From: Methanomassiliicoccales archaeon
Lineage (GTDB): Archaea; Thermoplasmatota; Thermoplasmata; Methanomassiliicoccales; UBA472
Direction: 5' to 3'
DNA: 64,000 nucleotides
Assembly: GCA_036504055.1 (NCBI GenBank)
Contig: DASXVU010000012.1
Span: 1-64,000, forward strand
Shown here: one piece after another, positions 1 to 9,064 of the stretch
Numbering within the stretch: position 1 is the first letter of the stretch
Layout of the letters: every line of letters begins with the position of its first letter
Program-made: the position numbers and the translations under genes
Notes under the pieces: model-generated
The model's input: the letters and a program-made list of their open reading frames with translations, nothing else
The model's database searches: none
What the model was told of the DNA's origin: nothing

Positions 1-142
1 AGTTATCAGAGACGATGACCTCAATCTCGTTCTCATAACCTGCCATCTGATTCAGGATCGATAAAAGGTTGATCTTGAGGAGCTTAGACCGGTTGAAAGT
101 GGGGATGCAGATGGAAAGTAGCGGTTTGCCATTACCACTCAT
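1..142 (-). CDS. Glycosyltransferase family 2, N-terminal fragment (cut by window edge)
   Basis: Reading the minus strand from the ATG at 142, the first 47 residues are visible. They begin MSGNGKPLLSICIPTFNRSK and continue through a leucine-rich helix to EIEVIVSDN. The pattern LSICIPTFNR...LL.SIL.Q......EVIVSDN is the nucleotide-binding N-terminus of GT-A fold family 2 glycosyltransferases, ending just at the conserved Asp of the donor site. The rest lies beyond base 1. It would transfer a sugar from an NDP-sugar at the cytoplasmic face and fits the surface-glycan genes that follow. Acceptor and sugar cannot be judged. Confidence 0.75.
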   Translation of the reverse strand, partial: MSGNGKPLLSICIPTFNRSKLLKINLLSILNQMAGYENEIEVIVSDN

Positions 143-283
143 TTGTAGTGCCTCATTTCAAGTCCCCTTATCGGGTACCACATCATAATCCTATCTCTGG
201 CATATGCAATCAAAGGCACTAGACAAGAATCTCGCCGTTTCCACGGAGACATTTATCCTGTCTCGCCTATACGTGTGATCCAA

Positions 284-3200
284 CTATCGTTTCTTGCGCC
301 AGCTCCAGATAAAGCATCCTACGATTATGGAAAGAGCAACCCCCATCCCTGCATAACTGAGCCAGTATCCGATCTGCATGTTATTCTGTCCGGTATAGTA
401 GAGGGTAAGGGAAACGGTGCCGTTCCCATGGACCACGTATCCATTCAATATCCCGTCGTTCACAAAGTGCCCTTGCACCGAACCGGTCCCATCGTCCATG
501 GTAAGGACCCAATTCGGGTCATAGCTCTCCCTGAATGCGACGACAGCTTGACCAGTCATGTTGGTCATGGTGATATGGTACTCCACCGGGCTGATCCGGA
601 TGAAGGATATTTCTGAATTCTTATAGGTCAGGTTTACGGTCCTGAGGTTGACCTTGTCGCTCTCGATGACCCTCACCCCATCCAGCAAGCATTTCCATGT
701 ATCCGAGTCGTTATTGCTCATCTCAATGATGATGTCCACTCGTGCATATGCTGCGTTGGCAGGGACCTCAAGGTTCGTCTGATTCGATCTCCACAGGTTC
801 CATATGGTTCTCTGATCGATGCTCATATTGGATTGCGATATCAGATTGTTATCACTGTCAAGATAGCTGACCTGCACCACGGGTACGATCCGGCCATAGG
901 GCAGGCAATCCGCGGTCACGGAATAGGTCTTGTTCTGATCGATCGCGAACCTGTCCGATATCACCTGATAGTCCTCCACACCTGCCATAGTTATGTCTTG
1001 TTGAAACAGGAGCGAATAGACCCCATCCATGTAATTATCCTGATTCGAATAGACGGATATGGGCAATGTGACCGGCTCTGAACCATTTACACTATAGTTG
1101 ACCTGCCAACCCCCATATCCATAATCGAATGATGGATTGTTGAGGGCATTGACACCTATCTTGTACACCGTTTTGGACGTCAGCAGATTAATGGCTTCCA
1201 TTCTAGCGGAGTCATAGCTCTCTGACGAGACGATCGATATGGCCGAAATGCCATTGAAACCTGCCAGGTTCTTGACCGTAACCTTGACCGTTTCCTGATC
1301 GACGGTGACGATCGGGATCTTCGCCAACAGGAATCCGTCGTAACCGTCGTATGTGTTAATGGTCTGGTTGATTCCATTTGCAGACACCTGCATCTGCCCT
1401 CCCTGCTCATTGGCAAAATATCTTAGGACCAGGTATGAATTGCCGCTGTGAGCAGGGGTAATCTCAAGATTGACCTCGTCGGAGGAGCCAATGGTGTAAA
1501 CCACCCCTCGGTTGAAGTCAAAGTCGAATGAGTACTGCGGCCAATTGACATACGGGTGCCAGACATTCTGGTGCGGGTCCCAGTAACTACCTCTGGACCA
1601 TTGAGTGGTGGGATTGAAATTGAGCACCTGATCGTAGGGATAAACGGTGGTCATGCTCTTACCGGCGGTGACCAGAGCTTCCATATATGTCAGACTTTCC
1701 ATCATCTGGCTATCGTTCTTGTCGGAAATTATTATTGGAGCTGCGTTGATCGCTTCCAAACTCACGTCCTGTCCAATGAAATCGTAAGAAAAGTCTTTCG
1801 AATATCCAGTGCTTTTCATGAACTGGTTCATCAATCGATATCCGCCATCGGCTAGCACCAGGTCCTGGTTAGTGGAAATCCTATAGTCCGCCCAGAGGTT
1901 CTTAAAGATGTATACCATCCCTTGGTGAAACACCTCTAGGAACGTCGAGGAGTTCTCAAGTTTTGAAAGCATGGGTTGGACGAATCCTGCTAGAGCAGGT
2001 GTGTCATCATGGACCACAAGATATCCGATGTTGGCCCATCCCAGGTAAGCTGCCAGGGATTCCACATCCTGATTATGGAACACTGAAGCGCTGTAGTATG
2101 GATCTATGGCATAATATCCATAATGATTCCAATTGGTTCCGAATAATATCGTCGGTATCGACGATGAGAAGGTCCATATGTCCTGAGAACCGATTGCGGG
2201 GCTCCATACCGGCCTACTCGATCCATAGCCAGGCAGGTAAACTGCACGGAAGTCATCACCTAAGGAATCCAAATAGTGACCAGCATTCTGGAACTCAACT
2301 GGAACATCGACCGGACCAAAGTTCGAGATCGGATTTGTGAACAATAATGGCCATGAATATGCAGAAATCAGTAGTATGAATACTATGAAGAAGGCGGTCG
2401 CTGCCACACTTCTTTTCTTTCCAAATATTCGTGTCTTTCGCCCTTTCACATATCGAATGATTGATAAGAACGCGAAACTGCAAAGGACCGACAAGGATAG
2501 AGCGATCAGCGCGTCAGAGACTCTCCATGTCCGGAAAGCCAGCCCAATCGGCGTGTTGAAGAAGAGGTATTCATGGACTGCTTTGAACGGGCTGTCCACA
2601 TAGAAGAACACGCTGAAAAGGATTATGATGAAAGAGTAGAACAGCACCTCGTTGTATCTGGAGTACCGATAAAGAGCAAAGAAAGCGAAGGCAGTGATTA
2701 AGATCGTGGCCGGGAGAAGGTAATTGAGAAGCGAGAAGGGGTTGCTGCTTACCACATAATATGAAGCGAGGTCCATATGGGAGCTCGCGGTCAACATGTT
2801 GAATATTGTGGCATGACCCCAGGGACTGCTCAATCCAGACGTTGAGAACGCCGCGGCCTGAGACGACGTCGCGGTTAGTCTGAATATGAGCCGATATGCC
2901 ATAAGTGAAACGAACAGGAACATGACAGAGAAGAACGCAATGGTCGGGGTCAGGACCTTCTTCTTCAATTTTCCCTCTCTGGCGGAATAACAATAGAACA
3001 TGTACAAGAATAGAATGATCGGAAAACCTGCCCAGATGAAATGTTCATCCACATTGACCGCCATTGTCACGGCGCATACGGGCAGATATATCCATTTATC
3101 ATCCAGCGCGGTCTTGGAGAACGTCCAAATGATCCAAGGAAGAGTGGTAAGCGACATTTGGATTCCGACCCAAAAGCTGTCTCCCAACATGAATGAGGGA

Positions 3201-3682
3201 TTGAGGCCGTAGATGAGAGCTCCCATGAATGCCGCGACGTTGATGGTGGCCGAGTCATCCATGCGCTTTCTGAGATAATAACGGATAAGGACGAAAGCTC
3301 CCATGAACGCTAGAAATTGGAACGAAAATTTCTCTAACGCAATTATTCCAACCGTCTGCAGGTTCAATACCTGACCAATCACCGAAAACGTGGTACGGAA
3401 TGAAAGAGGGTCCAGACCGAATGACCCTCCGGAATAGTAATCGTTCCAGGCGTAGTCACCAAGGCTGCCTTGGGGCGAAAGGTAATGTGCGGCAGTTGTG
3501 GCCTGGTTCTCCGGTATCATGAACACTTTCAGATTGCCCGAGAATCCGGCCTGCAGATAGGAAAAATTGCATGCGATGGAAATGATGAAGAAGACTGCAA
3601 CAACCAACCAGAAGCGCCGATCAATTCGAAGCTGACCGATATGCATTCTTACATCAGTGATTATGCTATGGAAAACTCCCAA
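284..3682 (-). CDS. Giant polytopic membrane protein, GT-C-like glycosyltransferase with extracytoplasmic beta-rich region
   Basis: 1132 residues. The first ~450 hold about a dozen hydrophobic helices, starting with a segment near residues 24-45 and followed by a short loop (NDYYSGGSFGLDPLSF) of the kind found in the first outer loop of GT-C enzymes. Residues ~450-1090 are a large polar region with many N-x-S/T sites. A stretch around 870-1020 (NNPSFDYGYGGW ... YSVTADCLPYGR ... NLEVPANAAYARVDI) looks like a carbohydrate-binding-module beta-sandwich. A last helix near 1105-1128 ends in WRKKR. The plan resembles AftD-like or YfhO-like lipid-sugar-dependent glycosyltransferases. The role is inferred to be transfer of a lipid-linked sugar outside the cell; no catalytic residue can be assigned. 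A TATA-like element and an inverted repeat lie just upstream. Confidence 0.55.
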   Translation of the reverse strand: MGVFHSIITDVRMHIGQLRIDRRFWLVVAVFFIISIACNFSYLQAGFSGNLKVFMIPENQATTAAHYLSPQGSLGDYAWNDYYSGGSFGLDPLSFRTTFSVIGQVLNLQTVGIIALEKFSFQFLAFMGAFVLIRYYLRKRMDDSATINVAAFMGALIYGLNPSFMLGDSFWVGIQMSLTTLPWIIWTFSKTALDDKWIYLPVCAVTMAVNVDEHFIWAGFPIILFLYMFYCYSAREGKLKKKVLTPTIAFFSVMFLFVSLMAYRLIFRLTATSSQAAAFSTSGLSSPWGHATIFNMLTASSHMDLASYYVVSSNPFSLLNYLLPATILITAFAFFALYRYSRYNEVLFYSFIIILFSVFFYVDSPFKAVHEYLFFNTPIGLAFRTWRVSDALIALSLSVLCSFAFLSIIRYVKGRKTRIFGKKRSVAATAFFIVFILLISAYSWPLLFTNPISNFGPVDVPVEFQNAGHYLDSLGDDFRAVYLPGYGSSRPVWSPAIGSQDIWTFSSSIPTILFGTNWNHYGYYAIDPYYSASVFHNQDVESLAAYLGWANIGYLVVHDDTPALAGFVQPMLSKLENSSTFLEVFHQGMVYIFKNLWADYRISTNQDLVLADGGYRLMNQFMKSTGYSKDFSYDFIGQDVSLEAINAAPIIISDKNDSQMMESLTYMEALVTAGKSMTTVYPYDQVLNFNPTTQWSRGSYWDPHQNVWHPYVNWPQYSFDFDFNRGVVYTIGSSDEVNLEITPAHSGNSYLVLRYFANEQGGQMQVSANGINQTINTYDGYDGFLLAKIPIVTVDQETVKVTVKNLAGFNGISAISIVSSESYDSARMEAINLLTSKTVYKIGVNALNNPSFDYGYGGWQVNYSVNGSEPVTLPISVYSNQDNYMDGVYSLLFQQDITMAGVEDYQVISDRFAIDQNKTYSVTADCLPYGRIVPVVQVSYLDSDNNLISQSNMSIDQRTIWNLWRSNQTNLEVPANAAYARVDIIIEMSNNDSDTWKCLLDGVRVIESDKVNLRTVNLTYKNSEISFIRISPVEYHITMTNMTGQAVVAFRESYDPNWVLTMDDGTGSVQGHFVNDGILNGYVVHGNGTVSLTLYYTGQNNMQIGYWLSYAGMGVALSIIVGCFIWSWRKKR

Positions 3683-3708
3683 AACTTCTCACCTGATGAC
3701 CATTCTTC

Positions 3709-3738
3709 CTATAGTCCATTGCATAAATAGGACTATAG
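3709..3738 (-). promoter_or_regulatory. Promoter with perfect inverted repeat flanking the TATA-like element
   Basis: CTATAGTCC (3709-3717) and GGACTATAG (3730-3738) are exact reverse complements with a 12-base spacer. The spacer carries a TATA-like run (minus-strand TATTTATGC). The expected start site, about 25 bases on, falls just before the ATG at 3682 of the giant membrane protein. The symmetry around the TATA suggests a dimeric repressor site, though a structural palindrome is possible. Confidence 0.45.
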
Positions 3739-3841
3739 TTAAAGGTTTGCTCTTTTATTCCATCGATAAAGCTGGCTTTGTCTCCATGATTTTCATCGCT
3801 CATACTAATTAAAAATGTCAAATGAACGTCCGAAACGCCTC

Positions 3842-4165
3842 TCACGGCTCGATTTCCTTTCTTCCTTTCCATAGTTTTCTGACCTTATCTAGCCTGCCGA
3901 AGAAAGGCCCCGTCGATCCTTGCGAATCCTCTCCGTCCACCGATCTCGACCTTAACCTATCTATCACGATGATCAAGAGACCAGTTATGAAACTGTAGAA
4001 GGCAAGGGTGGCCCAGGGGAGCGGGTCCCAGGAATAGAACACCGCCGATGCCAATAAGAAAACGATGGAGATGAGTATGGGGAATCGCGGATCTACATTC
4101 ATCAGATATCTCATGAAAAATAGCGTTGCCACCAGTATGAGAACTGCCAGATCAACGATGGACAA
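3842..4165 (-). CDS. Small membrane protein, possibly the 3' part of a frameshifted gene
   Basis: 107 residues with about three hydrophobic helices (roughly 4-19, 29-42 and 48-67) and a basic cytoplasmic tail ending KLWKGRKEIEP. No family recognised. The only start codon available is a TTG at 4165. The frame stays open upstream for about 30 codons (DLGDTTSAKDKYDDDYNEPRRR), which would suit a cytoplasmic linker leading into the first helix but has no start codon. It lies in the same frame as the gene ending at 4277. Two compensating frameshifts between about 4315 and 4235 would join the two into one membrane protein. It may therefore be the C-terminal part of that gene rather than a separate one. 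Confidence 0.45.
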   Translation of the reverse strand: MSIVDLAVLILVATLFFMRYLMNVDPRFPILISIVFLLASAVFYSWDPLPWATLAFYSFITGLLIIVIDRLRSRSVDGEDSQGSTGPFFGRLDKVRKLWKGRKEIEP

Positions 4166-4276
4166 TCTTCGCCTCGGTTCATTATAATCATCGTCATATT
4201 TGTCCTTTGCAGAGGTCGTATCACCTAGATCTGAAAGACAAGCCTATTGCTGGACGTGGTCAAGCAGGATATCAAG

Positions 4277-5284
4277 TCAAAGGATAAGCAGCCGATTCCG
4301 GTGCTGATGATCAGCCAAAGAGAATGCGAAGCAGCTCATAAGGCTGGACGGGGACACATTGACTATGAAGCTGCCAGTGATATGATTCTGGCTTCCATTG
4401 ACCTGAATCGAATGCAACGGTCCAGACTCCCACGGCAATCCACTGACAAGCATTTTTGCCACATCCCCTGCCACAGCATCCTCCATGGAAGTTGTGAACG
4501 GTTGTTCCATAATGTCGCTGAAAAGGACTATACTGCCATTGCCGCGATGTATTAGCGCGGCCGACGTCAACTCAGATTCCCGAGAGTATAAATAGCCAAT
4601 TGAATGGCCGTATTGCTCTACATCACCTGCTCTCATTCCAAACTTGGGCGACAAATATCTCATATCCAAGCCGGCGGCAGATGCGCTTGCCAAGACCCCA
4701 TTCCCCCCTTCATATTCAAGAGTCTCATATCTGATGTCATATGGCGCTCTAGAATCATTGCCGCCATTTTCGGTGGAGATGAAAGGGAGCGCCCCCATTC
4801 CCAGGCCAAAGATCACCCCCCCTTTATCGACCCAGGACAGCATCGCGCCGCTTTGGTCCGACCAATCTTCAGTTGAATTGACAATTATAAGCACAGACGG
4901 GTCCCCTCTCAACACATCAACCACTCCAGAGCGGTCGACCACAGTCACTGATTGATTTGAACCTAGATTTGCCATCTCGGCACTGAGATGATCATACAGA
5001 CCCAAGACCCGGGCATAGTCTTGCACCGAATATTCACCACGATCGGCGAATATGAAGATCGGTTTGGATTCATACCTGTCCAAAGGAATAAGGACGATGT
5101 TGATGGGATCGGAGTATTGGGAGGATGTGATAGAATAATTAACAAGAACCGAATCGTTATTGGCCCCATATCCCCGGATTACCTGTAAAGTGATCTGATC
5201 CGGGTTGTTCCAGGGTTGCATCACCGTGGATGTGAGGATCAGTGCCGAAACAATGGCCACAGCAATAATCGATATGATCCTCAT
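4277..5284 (-). CDS. Secreted or membrane-anchored protein of unknown function (C-terminus possibly frameshifted)
   Basis: 335 residues. Residues 1-20 form a signal peptide or anchor (MRIISIIAVAIVSALILTST). The body is extracytoplasmic in style, with N-x-S/T sites. A central alpha/beta part (PIFIFADRGEYSV ... VLIIVNSTEDW ... GVIFGLGMGALPF) looks like a glutamine-amidotransferase-like (DUF4350-type) fold without a visible catalytic Cys. It overlaps the upstream gene by the 4-base ATGA. The last ~20 residues (LADHQHRNRLLIL) are polar, whereas a one-base shift near 4315 gives a good membrane helix (FSLAIISTGIGCLSFDLISCL). I suspect a frameshift or sequence error, with the true protein continuing towards 3842. 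Function unknown, probably glycan assembly by context. Confidence 0.55.
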   Translation of the reverse strand: MRIISIIAVAIVSALILTSTVMQPWNNPDQITLQVIRGYGANNDSVLVNYSITSSQYSDPINIVLIPLDRYESKPIFIFADRGEYSVQDYARVLGLYDHLSAEMANLGSNQSVTVVDRSGVVDVLRGDPSVLIIVNSTEDWSDQSGAMLSWVDKGGVIFGLGMGALPFISTENGGNDSRAPYDIRYETLEYEGGNGVLASASAAGLDMRYLSPKFGMRAGDVEQYGHSIGYLYSRESELTSAALIHRGNGSIVLFSDIMEQPFTTSMEDAVAGDVAKMLVSGLPWESGPLHSIQVNGSQNHITGSFIVNVSPSSLMSCFAFSLADHQHRNRLLIL

Positions 5285-6717
5285 GGGCTTTCCTCCGTCG
5301 TTCTTTTTCTCAACAGATAGGTCATCGGATCAAATTTTGGCGGAAGGAAAATGGTGTAGAGACAGAACATGGCTGAGAAAACAACGATCCCCAGAACATA
5401 GTTGTGGCTCAACGGGTTCGTAGAATTGTAGTAAAGGAAGATGTTCTGGTTCAAAGTAGCAATATCCACCAAACCGATATAACTGGCCAGGGGATAGAGT
5501 AGGGCATAGAATGACTGCAGAGAGAATAAGAATAGGGCTCCAATGATCGAAAGAACCATGAATCTCAACTCCATGCGGCGATCCCCGGGTATGAACAGCA
5601 GCAAGAGTGGAAGGAGCCATATCAAGTGTTGTGGGTTGGTAAGCGGCTGCAAGACCAAAATGGTCGCCACGAAAAGGATGTGGCCTTTTATCATCCGCTT
5701 CTTGAAATCTGGTCCGTTCCTCTCCTTCTCCCTTACCACCCAAAAAGCCCAGAGGACGGACGCTACTAGAATCGCTACGTAGATCAGGGTGGTTAAGTGA
5801 AGATCTGGAAAGGTCGTGTCCGGGCTTGTCCCCGGAATGACAACGTTCCATATCGACCAAATACTGAATCCCCCAAATTGCTGGTAGTCCGTCCTTCTTA
5901 GGATGACCTCCGTGAATCTTCCTGATGTGATGAAAAAAGGGAGAATGGTCAGCAGGCAAATCGCTCCTCCAGCTACTAGCTCAAGTAATTGCCTCCTTCC
6001 TCTTCTGGTGATCCAAGGTATCGTTTTCTCCCTGTTTAGGAGAACGATCATCGTTATATAGAAAAAGAATAGGAACGCTGGATATATCTTTAGGAGGGTA
6101 CCCAAGCCCAGTGCAAGACCGACAAAGAGATATTTTTCTTTAATGGCAAAATAAATGGCAATAAGGGTCATCAAGGCTGGAAGCACATCGAACTGGCCCA
6201 TAATGGAGCCCGTCAGTATGACCAAAGGGTTCAGGAACCACAGGATGAACGCCCTTTTTGCCCATACTTGGTTGGACAGGTCCCGAACGATAGCATAGAT
6301 AAAAAGGCCGGCCAACAGGTCCCCGATGATCATAGGTGTTTTGATCGCCAGATTGAATGATGGGCTAGTTACATAGGGCACCAGCATTTTCGTGCTCTGC
6401 GCCACTCCCACCATGGAAGGTTGAAACATGACGAAGGTTGATGGGTCCTGGAACAACGATAACAGAAGAGTGAATGGATAAGTGATGACCATAAAGAGCG
6501 GGGGATATGAGTACATGACATGCCCATAAACGCCCAAGCCTGACAGAGAATCTACCATGGCGGAATAATATGGATACATATCGTATGTCCATGAAGTGAA
6601 AGGGGCTATGAGAAAGCGGATTGCCAGTCCTATCAACGCGATGATTACAATTCCTTTGAATGGAAGGAGGAACGACGTTGCTCTTTTCCACATCAGCCTT
6701 AATGAACCATCAACCAT
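5281..6717 (-). CDS. Polytopic GT-C family glycosyltransferase (mannosyltransferase-like)
   Basis: 478 residues with about eleven hydrophobic helices. The first helix (GIVIIALIGLAIRFLIAPF) is followed by a short loop with SWTYDMYPYYSAM, the acidic first-loop signature of polyprenyl-phosphate-sugar-dependent GT-C enzymes. Further on are LWFLNPLVILTGSIMGQFDVLPAL and the PLTNPQHLIWLLPLLL helix typical of GT87/DUF2029 proteins. These enzymes use lipid-phosphate sugars to extend glycans on the outer face of the membrane. The stop overlaps the start of the next gene (ATGA), so the two are probably co-translated. Sugar and acceptor unknown. Confidence 0.65.
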   Translation of the reverse strand: MVDGSLRLMWKRATSFLLPFKGIVIIALIGLAIRFLIAPFTSWTYDMYPYYSAMVDSLSGLGVYGHVMYSYPPLFMVITYPFTLLLSLFQDPSTFVMFQPSMVGVAQSTKMLVPYVTSPSFNLAIKTPMIIGDLLAGLFIYAIVRDLSNQVWAKRAFILWFLNPLVILTGSIMGQFDVLPALMTLIAIYFAIKEKYLFVGLALGLGTLLKIYPAFLFFFYITMIVLLNREKTIPWITRRGRRQLLELVAGGAICLLTILPFFITSGRFTEVILRRTDYQQFGGFSIWSIWNVVIPGTSPDTTFPDLHLTTLIYVAILVASVLWAFWVVREKERNGPDFKKRMIKGHILFVATILVLQPLTNPQHLIWLLPLLLLFIPGDRRMELRFMVLSIIGALFLFSLQSFYALLYPLASYIGLVDIATLNQNIFLYYNSTNPLSHNYVLGIVVFSAMFCLYTIFLPPKFDPMTYLLRKRTTEESP

Positions 6718-7083
6718 GGTCTCTACTCACCGAACTCATTTTCACGGTCATCAAGTTAGAACTCGTCCACTTGGCCTTGCAAGACCATCTTTTCTTTTAA
6801 ACTTTGTCAACAGATAAAGATACCGTTTTGCATGCAATTCTGGCTCCTTTTATGAGACAACAATGATTTTCGCTTATGGCTTAGCATCAAGCGCATGGAT
6901 CTTTAGCCTGAAAGTCAACCTTAATAGTTATTTTAATAGTCTTATAAAAATAGCTATCCAGCGAAGAATTTTACGCAATGGGAAAAAGTGCATGGCATTA
7001 CTTCATCAAACGGTCCGCGATCAAGAGAAGGGCTAGCGACCAGGGGTCGGTCGCTTGGTGTCATTCTCTTATGAACCGGTTTC
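6718..7083. other. Intergenic region, AT-rich, no gene seen
   Basis: 366 bases between two minus-strand genes. The stretch 6915-6955 is AT-rich with the run TTATTTTAATAGTCTTATAAA and may hold a promoter for the gene starting at 6717, though the distance is long. No open frame with coding character, tRNA or strong hairpin was found. Confidence 0.4.
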
Positions 7084-7824
7084 TCAACCCGCTTTCAAGA
7101 GTTCCTGGACGTCAAAATAGATGTCCTTGACCTCGTTCTTGGGATTCTCCCCTTTCTTCGAGATCACAATAAGCCTTTCGGACAATCTGGGAATCCTTGT
7201 CGCTATGTAATAGCTGATCCTATTCTCAATTGGGTAGATGAAAGTCCCCTGTGCTTTAGACACGGATAGTCCATTGAGTTCCAGGGTCTTATTCAAGATT
7301 CGAAGGGTGAAATCGCGCACGTGTACCGATTTGTACCTCGCAGATTGCATCGGTGGCAGGTCTAGAACTATCTGCATGGCCCATGATACTGGATGGGAAA
7401 CATTTGGTGTGCAAACGATGATGCTCCCCTCCGGTTTTATGACCCTTCTTGCCTCCCTCAACATTCGATCAGGATTTATTATATGCTCTATCAGATCATT
7501 CATTACGACGACATCGAAAAATGAGTCTGGATAAGGCATATTATCAGCTTCGAGGTCGCACTCGACGGAGCAATAGCCTTTATTTTTGGAGACTCTTAAG
7601 GCTTCTTGCGAGATATCGATACCATGCACTTCGATATTGTCCTTCCTGCAGAAGTTTTCCAGGAGCTGGCCGCCACCGCAACCAACATCTAGCATTTTAA
7701 ACTGATGAACTGAGCTCTTCTTTACGAACCCTTGGATTATGTTCTCAATTACTATGTCCGATCGCTCCTTTCTATTTTTGACATCGACCTTTTCGAAGGT
7801 CTCTTTCTGAAAAGATGAACTCAT
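7084..7824 (-). CDS. Class I SAM-dependent methyltransferase (UbiE/Methyltransf_11 type)
   Basis: 246 residues. Motif I is at about 44-52 (MLDVGCGGGQLL). The acidic residue after strand 2 is in EVHGIDIS, motif II in DVVVMNDLIEHI and motif III in RVIKPEGSIIVCTPN. The wording IEHIINPDRMLREARRVIKPEGS is typical of Methyltransf_11 enzymes in glycan clusters, such as sugar O-methyltransferases. It probably methylates a sugar or lipid carrier in this island, but the substrate is inferred from position only. It is preceded by a very AT-rich promoter region. Confidence 0.75.
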   Translation of the reverse strand: MSSSFQKETFEKVDVKNRKERSDIVIENIIQGFVKKSSVHQFKMLDVGCGGGQLLENFCRKDNIEVHGIDISQEALRVSKNKGYCSVECDLEADNMPYPDSFFDVVVMNDLIEHIINPDRMLREARRVIKPEGSIIVCTPNVSHPVSWAMQIVLDLPPMQSARYKSVHVRDFTLRILNKTLELNGLSVSKAQGTFIYPIENRISYYIATRIPRLSERLIVISKKGENPKNEVKDIYFDVQELLKAG

Positions 7825-8011
7825 CTAATGCCTCTATAATGCGCGTCAAAACACAATGATTGGATTTATTGTTTTCTGATGTCGAACGTGGATTCATTAG
7901 TTAGTGTTGTTACCACTTATAATATATATAATATTATATATAAAAAAAACAATTCATTAATATATCCATGGTCCAAATGTTGAAGTTCGTGGAGCACATG
8001 GCTACCATCTC
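7825..8011. promoter_or_regulatory. AT-rich intergenic promoter region
   Basis: Between the methyltransferase and the end of the branched-sugar operon. About 35 bases around 7916-7948 consist almost only of A and T in alternating TATA-like runs, so several TATA boxes are possible for the minus-strand gene starting at 7824. The long distance to the ATG would leave a leader of some 70 bases. No specific operator can be named. Confidence 0.4.
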
Positions 8012-9064
8012 TCAATGGATCTGGTTCCACCTTATTGTCCGGTTGATGGCAGTATCTAGGTCAACACTGATCCCGAGTTGCATCTTCCTCCGGACCAGGT
8101 CGACATTGGGTACGAACTTCGAAGCCTGCTCCTCCGAGCCTCTGGACAAACCGCTGATTATCTTCGGCGGCAGCGGAAAATTGGATGCGATCTTCAGGGC
8201 CAGGTCCTGTAAGGATATCGGATCGGGGCTGCCAACGTTGTAGCTCTGGCCTACCTCTCCCCTGACCAAGATGTTCAGGAGCCACCAGGCCATATCTGAG
8301 GGGTACATGTAGCTTCTGACGGTCCTCCCGTCCCCCAGGATCCGGATGGGTCCGCCAAGCAGACCGTCCCTGATGAAATTGTTGATCGCCCACGGTCTGT
8401 CCAAAGACTGGTACGGGCCGATGAAGGCAAACGGACGGGCGGTTACGATCGGCAGCCGATGCTGATTCCGGTAGATGGAACAGATGACCTCCGCCATTCT
8501 CTTCGATTCCGCATAGGCCGAGCCAAAGGCTCCGCAATCGATACCCCCCATCATGCTCTCCGATATTCCTGTCGTTTCCCAGGGTTGGGTTCCGTAGATC
8601 AATCCCGAGCTCAGGTTCAGGATCTTCCTAGCGTCCGATAGCCTTGAAGCATATTCAAGAAGCGAATCGGTCCCGTCCACAATTGTCTGGACGGTCCTGA
8701 GGGGATCCGATGCATGGGCTCTCCTGTCGGGGGTGGCCGCGGCGTGGATGATGTAGGTGACGTCCGACGGGATGTCGGTCAGGTTCCTTATGTCCCTCTC
8801 GATCAGATGCACATCGTCGCGGTTCGCGATGTGCGGAACGTTCTTTCTGAAACTACCAGTGTTGGTGGCCAATAGCTCCAGTTTTGTCCTGAAATCATGC
8901 TGATCGTTGAGATGGATGACCAGCTCGGACAGCCAGGTCCCGACGAAACCGGTTCCCCCGGTTATGAGCAGGGTTTCGTTCCTCAATGGGTCCAGCAGAT
9001 CCGTTCCAGAAGACGTGACTGCCTCCAGGTCTTGAACGATCATGTTACGCTGAGAGGTATTCAT
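8012..9064 (-). CDS. NAD(P)-dependent epimerase/dehydratase (extended SDR), last gene of the branched-sugar operon
   Basis: 350 residues. The Rossmann glycine motif GGTGFVG is at about 36-42. The catalytic pair is in SAYAESKRMAEV (YxxxK), preceded by a conserved Ser in LNLSSGLIYG. The family acts on NDP-sugars as epimerase, dehydratase or ketoreductase. In this operon it could reduce the 4-C-acyl side chain or epimerise the ring, the role that a separate reductase plays in yersiniose synthesis. The start overlaps the aldolase stop by ATGA, so the genes are translationally coupled. The exact reaction cannot be read from sequence. Confidence 0.75.
   Translation of the reverse strand: MNTSQRNMIVQDLEAVTSSGTDLLDPLRNETLLITGGTGFVGTWLSELVIHLNDQHDFRTKLELLATNTGSFRKNVPHIANRDDVHLIERDIRNLTDIPSDVTYIIHAAATPDRRAHASDPLRTVQTIVDGTDSLLEYASRLSDARKILNLSSGLIYGTQPWETTGISESMMGGIDCGAFGSAYAESKRMAEVICSIYRNQHRLPIVTARPFAFIGPYQSLDRPWAINNFIRDGLLGGPIRILGDGRTVRSYMYPSDMAWWLLNILVRGEVGQSYNVGSPDPISLQDLALKIASNFPLPPKIISGLSRGSEEQASKFVPNVDLVRRKMQLGISVDLDTAINRTIRWNQIH

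Noticed and set aside
7916-7948. AT-only run as a replication origin
   Set aside because: No repeated origin-recognition boxes and no cdc6/orc gene near; it is better explained as a promoter region.
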